From Hydrogenothermaceae bacterium (GTDB lineage: Bacteria; Aquificota; Aquificae; Hydrogenothermales; Hydrogenothermaceae): a stretch of DNA of 8,393 nt. The translations under genes and the position numbers were made by a program. The notes below the pieces were generated by a model, which was not told where the DNA came from, did not search any database, and worked only from the letters and a program-made list of their open reading frames with translations. The stretch's first letter is position 1. The number at the start of each line of letters is the position of its first letter. The stretch covers positions 1 through 8,393 of the forward strand of contig JALSSE010000366.1 in NCBI GenBank assembly GCA_026984415.1, given 5' to 3'. Shown piece after piece: positions 1 to 5,336 of the stretch.

Positions 1-829
1 TTGGCTGTGCCATTTGAACATCTAACCTTTTTACAATATCTGATATCTCATCAAGCACTTCTCTTGGAGCTTTAACTATTACTGCATTCTGGGATTTTAA
101 ATTGTAAACTTTAAAAAATACACCTTTTTTTGTAAGGTCAGAAAATATAACATTTAAAGATGAAGAAACTTCTGAAGATGTTGCATACTGAAGTCTATAA
201 ATTTTTACTTCTTCTTCTGGAGAAACGCTGTCTATAATATCTAAAACATTTTTCATCACACTTATATTTGATGCAAAATCTGTAATAATAATAGTCCTTG
301 AAGGATTGTAAGGAAGTACATTTCCCCTTGGGGATTTTAATCCTCTCAATACAGCCATAACACTGTTCATATCTGCATTTTTTAGTTCATAGACAAAAGT
401 CGCTATTTTATCTCCATTCGTAGTTTTTGTGATAATAGGTGGAGTTGTTTTCCTTGAAATTCCTTCAGGAACTATTTCTACGTAAGAGCCTTTATCAATT
501 GCATTGTAATTTTTTGATTTTAGAATGGCTGTATATATATCCCATGCCTGTGAAATTGTTATAGGTTTTGAAAAAATAAGTGAAACATCTCCTTTAATAT
601 TTGGGTCTATAACTAAATTTTTATTTGTTAGTTCAGCTATAAAGTAAGAAAGGAGTTTTAAATCTATTTTTTCAAAGTTCAGTTTTGCCTTACCTGATTT
701 TTTAAAAAGTTGAGCCTGCTGTATTATTTCCTGAAATGTTAATTCCTTTTCTTCCTGTGCCTTTGAAAAAGTAGTTAAAATAAACAGAAATGATATACCA
801 GTTATTAATAGAATTTTTACGTTTTTCAC
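1..829 (-). CDS. gspD: Type II secretion system secretin GspD, N-terminal part (cut by the window edge)
   Basis: This is the N-terminal 276 residues of the outer-membrane secretin that forms the type II secretion channel. The start is a GTG at 827-829, with a GAGGT ribosome site six bases upstream (836-840 on the plus strand). Residues 1-24 look like a Sec signal peptide (MKNVKILL, a hydrophobic run, then SKA before QEE). The mature part reads as the usual periplasmic ring domains. N0 covers about 50-120 (NFEKIDLKLLSYFIAELT, NLVIDPNIKGDVSL). N1 covers about 144-203 (TFVYELKNADMNSVMAVLRGL, PSRTIIITDFASN, VLDIID). N2 covers about 208-273 (VKIYRLQYATSSEVSSSLN, NAVIVKAP, VKRLDVQ). N3 and the secretin barrel lie beyond position 1. 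It begins 12 bases after the gspC stop, so the two are probably co-transcribed. Related secretins (PilQ, HrcC) are less likely given the GspC neighbour and the N0-N1-N2 order. Confidence 0.9.
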   Translation of the reverse strand, partial: MKNVKILLITGISFLFILTTFSKAQEEKELTFQEIIQQAQLFKKSGKAKLNFEKIDLKLLSYFIAELTNKNLVIDPNIKGDVSLIFSKPITISQAWDIYTAILKSKNYNAIDKGSYVEIVPEGISRKTTPPIITKTTNGDKIATFVYELKNADMNSVMAVLRGLKSPRGNVLPYNPSRTIIITDFASNISVMKNVLDIIDSVSPEEEVKIYRLQYATSSEVSSSLNVIFSDLTKKGVFFKVYNLKSQNAVIVKAPREVLDEISDIVKRLDVQMAQP

Positions 830-841
830 TAATCTACCTCT

Positions 842-1741
842 TTATTGTATTTCGTAAGTTATTGTTTTTTGTTCGCCTTTTCTTTCAACTACAAGGGTGA
901 TTGTACTCTCGTTTCTTAAAATATTATATAATTTAAAGGCTTCCTCTGCAGTTTTTACTGGCATTCCGTTAACACTTACTATAAAATCTCCAGACCTTAA
1001 CCCATATTTATATAAAATACTTCTCGGACTTACATAAGCTAATTTATAGCCTTTTGTTTCCCCATTTTCAACAACTGGTATAATTCTCACATACCTTAAT
1101 ATTTTTCCTAAATCTGCAGTTTGCTTTTCTACTTCCCTTTTACTTATTTTATAAGTATCTGTAGATGATTGGTTATTTGAAACTGAAGCCATTTCTACTT
1201 TTCTTTTTACAGGTCTTTTTCTAAAATTATTTTTACCTTCTTTTAAAGATAGGGTGATTTCATACTGGTTAACTCCATCAGTAAGTATTAAAGAATAACT
1301 TTTTATATCTTTTATTTTAAGATTACCAATTTTATCGTTTACCTTAACAAGCTCTAATTTTCCATTTTTCTCAATAAATGCAGCTTTATCATTTTTTGTA
1401 ATGATTGTCCCTAAAAGCTTTATGTTTAAGTTTGAAGTGGAAACAGGTTTTGCCGCTTTTTCATGTGGTTTATTTCCAAATTTTCTCTCATTTGAAACTA
1501 TTTTTTGAGGAACTATAGGGGCTTTAAAAAGGTAATCTAAACTGTTGTAACTTTTTGTTAATTTTTGAACTGTTTTGTGAACAATAGTTATTCTGTCATT
1601 TAAATTAAAAAATTTGTAAAATATATAACTGTTAATTGTAAGTGCTAAGAAGAAACTAAAACTTATAACAAACATAACAATAAAAAGGAAATTTAAAATT
1701 TTAAAAAAGTTAATTTTATCTTTCAGGTCTACTATCATTTC
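842..1741 (-). CDS. gspC: Type II secretion system inner-membrane protein GspC with C-terminal PDZ domain
   Basis: GspC links the inner-membrane assembly platform of type II secretion to the GspD secretin. From the chosen start the protein has about 299 residues. It has a short cytoplasmic tail, one membrane segment (about 12-38, from FFKILNFLFIVMF), a linker with scattered Lys and Pro, and a homology region at about 105-165 (LNIKLLGTIITKNDKAAFIE to YSLILTDG). It ends in a PDZ domain at about 220-299, with the ligand-loop region SPRSILYKYGLRSGDFIVSV and then NGMPVKTAEEAF. The HR domain normally contacts GspD N0, encoded just downstream. I chose ATG at 1739-1741 because GGTGG lies five bases upstream. 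A GTG at 1745-1747 would add three residues but has no clear ribosome site. HR plus PDZ in this order, beside gspD, makes the call firm. Confidence 0.88.
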   Translation of the reverse strand, partial: EMIVDLKDKINFFKILNFLFIVMFVISFSFFLALTINSYIFYKFFNLNDRITIVHKTVQKLTKSYNSLDYLFKAPIVPQKIVSNERKFGNKPHEKAAKPVSTSNLNIKLLGTIITKNDKAAFIEKNGKLELVKVNDKIGNLKIKDIKSYSLILTDGVNQYEITLSLKEGKNNFRKRPVKRKVEMASVSNNQSSTDTYKISKREVEKQTADLGKILRYVRIIPVVENGETKGYKLAYVSPRSILYKYGLRSGDFIVSVNGMPVKTAEEAFKLYNILRNESTITLVVERKGEQKTITYEIQ

Positions 1742-1773
1742 CACCACCAGAATTTTTCTTTAAATTTTCCATA

Positions 1774-1801
1774 TTTATATCCACTTTTCCCCTAAAATCA
1801 A
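1774..1801 (-). promoter_or_regulatory. Candidate sigma-70-type promoter for gspC-gspD
   Basis: Read on the minus strand, TTGATT (plus-strand 1796-1801) and TATAAA (1774-1779) are separated by 16 bases and resemble -35 and -10 boxes. Transcription would start near 1767, leaving a leader of about 25 bases before the gspC ATG. The -35 match is only four of six in an AT-rich region, so this is a tentative prediction. Confidence 0.3.
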
Positions 1802-1821
1802 TAGTTATGACAACTATCATA
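1801..1821. promoter_or_regulatory. Overlapping inverted repeats in the divergent gspC / mrp intergenic region
   Basis: Two short perfect inverted repeats overlap. ATAGTT (1801-1806) pairs with AACTAT (1812-1817) across five bases, and TATGA (1806-1810) pairs with TCATA (1817-1821) across six bases. They sit between divergent genes and just upstream of the candidate gspC promoter, where a regulator could act on both directions. The arms are short and chance occurrence in AT-rich DNA is possible. For mrp I see a TATATT (1847-1852) that could be a -10 box, but no convincing -35 box. Confidence 0.25.
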
Positions 1822-1887
1822 GTGTAATTATCTCAATGATTTATTCTATATTAAAAGTTAGAACAAGTAAATTTCAGGAGGCAATTA

Positions 1888-2955
1888 ATGGCTTTACAGG
1901 GTGTAATGGATTCTTTGAAAAGAACCACTTTAGATGAAATCGGGGTAAGCTTTTCTTTAGCTGACCTTCTTAGGGACATAAAAATAAATGATGAAAATGT
2001 TGAAATTTTATTATTTTCTCCAAGTGAAAAATATTACGAATTTTTGCAGAAAAAAGCAGAAGAAGCTTTAAAATCTGTTGGAGCAAAAGAAGTGAAAGTT
2101 GAATTTACTTCAGAACCGCCAAAGCAACAACAACAGGCACCAACACCTCCACCACAGGAAAATCCATTTGAAAATAAAAAAAGAATACCAAAGGTTAAAA
2201 AAGTTATTGCCGTTGCTTCAGGTAAAGGTGGCGTTGGAAAATCAACAGTTGCAGTAAATCTTGCAGCAGCTTTAAAAAAGATGGGATACAACGTCGGTTA
2301 TTTAGATGCAGATATGTATGGTCCATCGGGTCCAACAATGCTTGGAGCAAAAGATAAACAGGTACTTGCAAAAGGGGATAACATATTTATAGCCCCAGAA
2401 AGCCATGGAATAAAAATTATGTCAATCGGTTTATTACTTCCTTCTGAAGACACTCCAGTAATATGGAGAGGTCCTGTTCTATTTAAAGCTTTAAGTCAAT
2501 TTTTATTTGATATAGATTGGGGAGAAGAAGAACTTGATTTCTTAGTAATTGATTTACCACCGGGAACTGGTGATGTCCAGATAACACTTGGTCAGACTGC
2601 TGAAATAGACGGTGCTATAATTGTAACAACACCTCAAGATGTTGCCTTAATTGACGTAAAAAAAGGAATACAGATGTTTAACGAAGTTGAAATACCTATA
2701 TTAGGAATAGTTGAAAATATGTCTTTCTTTGTATGTCCAGACAATAACAAAAAGTACGAAATTTTTGGAAAAAGTAAAACAGAAGAGATTGCAAAGCAGT
2801 ATGGAACAGAAATATTAGCCAAAGTTCCAATAGAACCAAAAGTTGCAGAATTTGGAGATTTAGGAGTACCAATTGTACTTGCCAAACCTGATTCTGAATC
2901 ATCAAAAGCATTTATGGAAGCAGCACAAAATTTAATAAAAAGATTAAGCCAATAA
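1888..2955 (+). CDS. mrp: Mrp/ApbC/NBP35-family P-loop ATPase, with the CxxC motif degenerate (CPDN)
   Basis: This belongs to the cytoplasmic ATPase family that carries and delivers iron-sulfur clusters. The start ATG has AGGAGG at 1876-1881, six bases upstream. Residues 1-75 resemble a shortened MIP18/DUF59 domain (IGVSFSLADLLRDIKI, ENVEILL, AEEALKSVGAKEVKVEF) without the usual Asp-Pro-Glu and cysteine motifs. A Pro/Gln-rich linker covers about 77-95. The ATPase follows, with deviant Walker A GKGGVGKST (112-120), YLDADMYGPSGPT (138-150), WRGPVLFKALSQF (193-205) and switch II DLPPGTGD (222-229). At the family's cluster-binding site the sequence is ENMSFFVCPDN, so C283 is kept but the second cysteine is N286. 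C283 is the only cysteine in all 355 residues. The downstream IscS-like gene starts 14 bases after the stop, so the pair probably forms one operon. Family membership is certain; classical cluster carriage is not. Confidence 0.93.
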   Translation: MALQGVMDSLKRTTLDEIGVSFSLADLLRDIKINDENVEILLFSPSEKYYEFLQKKAEEALKSVGAKEVKVEFTSEPPKQQQQAPTPPPQENPFENKKRIPKVKKVIAVASGKGGVGKSTVAVNLAAALKKMGYNVGYLDADMYGPSGPTMLGAKDKQVLAKGDNIFIAPESHGIKIMSIGLLLPSEDTPVIWRGPVLFKALSQFLFDIDWGEEELDFLVIDLPPGTGDVQITLGQTAEIDGAIIVTTPQDVALIDVKKGIQMFNEVEIPILGIVENMSFFVCPDNNKKYEIFGKSKTEEIAKQYGTEILAKVPIEPKVAEFGDLGVPIVLAKPDSESSKAFMEAAQNLIKRLSQ

Positions 2956-2969
2956 GGAGGTTTTAACTT

Positions 2970-4187
2970 ATGATAGGAGACAAAGTTTACGTAGACCATT
3001 TAGCAACAACTCCAGTAGCAGATGAAGTTATTGAAGCAATGATGCCATATTTTAAAGAAAAATTTGGAAATCCAACTTCATTACATACATTAGGTGTAGA
3101 AGCAAAAAAAGCTATTAACAAAGCAAGAGAACAGGTTGCAGAACTTTTAAATGTTGGACAACCAGAAGAAATAGTATTTACATCAGGTGCAATTGAGGCA
3201 AACAACCTTGCAATAAAAGGTTTTGCAAAAGCTCCAGGAATTACAAGGAGAGGAAAACATATAGTTGTATCAGCCCTTGAACACCACTCTGTTTTACACT
3301 CAGCAAAAACATTAGAAAAGGAAGGGTTTGAAGTTACAACAGTTCATCCTGATGAGTATGGAATAATAGACCCTGAAAAATTAGCGGAAGCTGTAAGAAA
3401 AGATACAATTTTAGTTTCTGTTGGTTTTGCAAATAGGGAAATTGGAACTATTCAAGATATGCCTGCACTTGTTGCAGCTGTAAAAGAAAAAAATCCAAGA
3501 ACAGTATTCCACTCTGATATTGCAGCGGCAGTAGGACATATGCCTGTTGATATTGAAGGATGGGGACTTGATATGGCTTCTTTCACAGGACATTACTTCT
3601 ATGCCCCAAAAGGAGTAGGAGGATTATATGTTAAAAAAGGAGTAAGACTAAAACCATTAATAGAAGGTGGAATTCAAGAAGGTGGAAGAAGAGCAGGAAC
3701 AGAAAATGTACCGGGAATAGTTGGAATGGGTGCAGCAGCTGAACTTGCTATAAAAGAAATGGACGACAGAGTAAACAGATTAAAATATTTAAGGGATAAA
3801 TTGAAAAAAGGTATTGAAGAAAGAATTCCGTATATAAAATTCACAGGTCATCCTGAAAAAAGACTGCCAAACCATTTATCTTTAATTGTTATGTATATAG
3901 AAGGTGAGGCAATGCTATTAATGTTAAATATTAAGAAAACCTATACTGCTTCTGGTTCTGCATGTGTTTCATACGCATTAAAACAATCCCACGTATTAGC
4001 AGCTGTTGGCGTTGGTGCAGAAGAATCTAACGGTTCAATCGTTTTCTCTTTAGGTAGAGACAATACAGAAGAAGACATAGATTACATCATTGAAGAATAT
4101 CCAAAAGTTATCCAGAGATTAAGAGAGATTTCACCATTTGGTCCTGAAAACTGGGATGAATTTGTTAAAAAATCTTCTAAACATTAA
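2970..4187 (+). CDS. IscS/NifS-fold protein lacking the PLP-binding lysine (cysteine desulfurase homologue, probably not a conventional desulfurase)
   Basis: The 405 residues align from end to end with IscS/NifS cysteine desulfurases, which release sulfur from cysteine for Fe-S assembly. Family landmarks are present: ATTPVADEV (12-20), FGNPTSLHTLG (32-42), EIVFTSGAIEANNLAIKG (67-84), EHHSVLH (104-110), REIGTIQD (156-163), HSDIAAAVG (181-189), RRAGTENVPGIVGMG (240-254) and the cysteine loop SGSACVS (328-334, C332). The PLP lysine of the SGHK motif is replaced: the sequence is TGHYFYAPKGVG, with H208 kept and Y209 in the Lys position (codon TAC at 3594-3596). Compared from memory with E. coli IscS, three other cofactor contacts also differ: Thr76 is Ile75, Asn155 is Arg156 and Gln183 is Ala186. 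Asp183, His105 and C332 remain. A ribosome site AAGGAGG (2954-2960) overlaps the mrp stop, so translation is probably coupled to mrp. Standard annotation would say cysteine desulfurase; I infer a cofactor-free scaffold or partner. Confidence 0.9.
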   Translation: MIGDKVYVDHLATTPVADEVIEAMMPYFKEKFGNPTSLHTLGVEAKKAINKAREQVAELLNVGQPEEIVFTSGAIEANNLAIKGFAKAPGITRRGKHIVVSALEHHSVLHSAKTLEKEGFEVTTVHPDEYGIIDPEKLAEAVRKDTILVSVGFANREIGTIQDMPALVAAVKEKNPRTVFHSDIAAAVGHMPVDIEGWGLDMASFTGHYFYAPKGVGGLYVKKGVRLKPLIEGGIQEGGRRAGTENVPGIVGMGAAAELAIKEMDDRVNRLKYLRDKLKKGIEERIPYIKFTGHPEKRLPNHLSLIVMYIEGEAMLLMLNIKKTYTASGSACVSYALKQSHVLAAVGVGAEESNGSIVFSLGRDNTEEDIDYIIEEYPKVIQRLREISPFGPENWDEFVKKSSKH

Positions 4188-5191
4188 TTGAAAGGAGGAT
4201 TCTTTCCTCCCTTTTTTATTTTTTTAATAATTTCTTCAACAAATTTTTCTTCAACTTCCACATCGTAAAGAAGAGCGTATATATTTTTTTTGTTTATTTT
4301 TATAATGTCTTTTTCAGTCGTTAAGTATAAATCTGCTTCTGGGAGTTTTACGTCTTTATAATCGTAATGGTCTGGAAATTCTAAAAATTCTTTTATTTCA
4401 AAATTGTACTTTTTAGACAAATTTTTGACTGTACTGAAAAACTGCTTATTATTCCCAAGTCCTGAAAAAACAACAGCTTTTTTATTTTCTAAAATCTTAA
4501 AATCAAACTGTTTTCCTTCACAATCAATTAAACCTGTAAATTTTTCCTCTGTAAAAAAGAAAGGTTTTTTTAAATTTTTCAATTTATTTTTAATTTCATT
4601 TAGCCTGCTTTCAGAAACGGACAATAGTTTCGTTACAACAATAAAATCTGCATATTTGTAAAAAGACTTTGGTTCTCTCAATCTACCTAAAGGTAAGAGA
4701 TTATCTTCCCAGAATGGTTTAATAGCATCCGTCACTAAAATATTTACATCTCTGTAAAGTTGATAATGCTGAAAACCATCATCTAAAATAAAAATATCAA
4801 CTTCTAACTCTTTTAAAGCTTTAATTCCTGCTTCATACCTCTTTTTACCTACAACAACTGGGATACCTCTTCTGGCAATAATATAAGGCTCATCTCCAGA
4901 TTCTTCCCAGCTTACTTTTATATTTTTTCCATCAGAAACGATTATTGTTTCGTCTGTTTTTCTTTTATATCCCCTTGATAATACACAGGGTTTAAAACCT
5001 TTTTTTTGAAGTTCTTTAGCCAAGAAAATTGTTAAAGGTGTTTTTCCTGTTCCGCCAACTGATAAATTTCCTATTGAAATAACAGGTAAAGGCAAATGTT
5101 TCTTTTTAAGGATACCTTTTTCATACAAAAATCTCCGTAAAAAAGCAAAAAAACCGTATAAATAAGACAGTAATTTGAGAAAAATTTTCAT
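4184..5191 (-). CDS. lpxK: Tetraacyldisaccharide 4'-kinase LpxK (lipid A biosynthesis)
   Basis: LpxK phosphorylates the 4' position of the tetraacyldisaccharide 1-phosphate precursor of lipid A, on the cytoplasmic face of the inner membrane. The protein has 335 residues, the normal family length. An N-terminal hydrophobic/amphipathic helix (1-22) is followed by LPLPVISIGNLSVGGTGKTP, which contains the P-loop (about 41-52, Lys50). Next come LSRGYKRK (71-78), SGDEPYIIARR (98-108, containing the catalytic-region Asp100), ILDDGFQHYQL (135-145), LPLGRLREP (166-174) and FPDHYDY. The start is ATG at 5189-5191, with AGGA eight bases upstream (plus-strand 5200-5203). A TTG at 5228-5230 would add 13 residues but has no ribosome site and falls before the usual family start. 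It converges with the IscS-like gene: the two TAA stops overlap within TTAA at 4184-4187. No terminator is visible beyond its own stop. It indicates an LPS- or lipid A-bearing outer membrane. Confidence 0.95.
   Translation of the reverse strand: MKIFLKLLSYLYGFFAFLRRFLYEKGILKKKHLPLPVISIGNLSVGGTGKTPLTIFLAKELQKKGFKPCVLSRGYKRKTDETIIVSDGKNIKVSWEESGDEPYIIARRGIPVVVGKKRYEAGIKALKELEVDIFILDDGFQHYQLYRDVNILVTDAIKPFWEDNLLPLGRLREPKSFYKYADFIVVTKLLSVSESRLNEIKNKLKNLKKPFFFTEEKFTGLIDCEGKQFDFKILENKKAVVFSGLGNNKQFFSTVKNLSKKYNFEIKEFLEFPDHYDYKDVKLPEADLYLTTEKDIIKINKKNIYALLYDVEVEEKFVEEIIKKIKKGGKNPPFN
4191..4226 (+). terminator. Rho-independent terminator of the mrp / IscS-like operon, inside the end of lpxK
   Basis: GGAGGA (4194-4199) and TCCTCC (4205-4210) form a six-pair stem around TTCTT. 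Flanking AAA and TTT can extend it past one bulged C. The stem is followed by T6 at 4212-4217 and a further T-rich run. It begins a few bases after the IscS-like stop codon on the plus strand. The same bases encode the last residues of lpxK on the other strand. Confidence 0.75.
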
Positions 5192-5336
5192 TTCAGTTTT
5201 CCTATTAATATTACAACAGATATCTGTCAATTTCGTTAAATTTTATTAATCAATTAAAAATTTAATAGTATCAAAAATTTATCAACCATTACCCAGCGTC
5301 CGAAAATTTTACAAAATCTAAAAAAGGTGTAAAATT

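Noticed and set aside
2116..2136. Short CAA/CAG run in mrp as a repeat element
   Set aside because: It is a few Gln codons in a Pro/Gln-rich interdomain linker, too short to be called a repeat tract.
2034..2291. Open frame of 85 codons on the minus strand inside mrp, with similar frames at 2634-2999 and 2987-3205
   Set aside because: They lie antisense to well-conserved coding sequence, show low-complexity translations, and have no ribosome site. They are shadows of mrp and the IscS-like gene.
3411..3593. Minus-strand 60-codon frame inside the IscS-like gene, and plus-strand 85-codon frame at 4404-4661 inside lpxK
   Set aside because: Both are opposite clear family motifs of the real genes and show no start signals.
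3594..3596. Possibility that the missing PLP lysine is a sequencing error
   Set aside because: TAC to AAA or AAG needs two or more substitutions, and three other PLP-contact positions in separate parts of the gene are also changed, so a single error does not explain the pattern.
5225..5230. Perfect -35 hexamer TTGACA on the minus strand upstream of lpxK
   Set aside because: No acceptable -10 box lies 16-18 bases downstream (best TAATAG), and the implied transcript start would fall in or past the lpxK ribosome site.
5192..5230. Longer LpxK using a TTG start at 5228-5230
   Set aside because: No ribosome site, and the extra 13 residues (including two adjacent Cys) do not resemble LpxK N-termini. 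ATG at 5189-5191 has AGGA at good spacing and gives the usual length.
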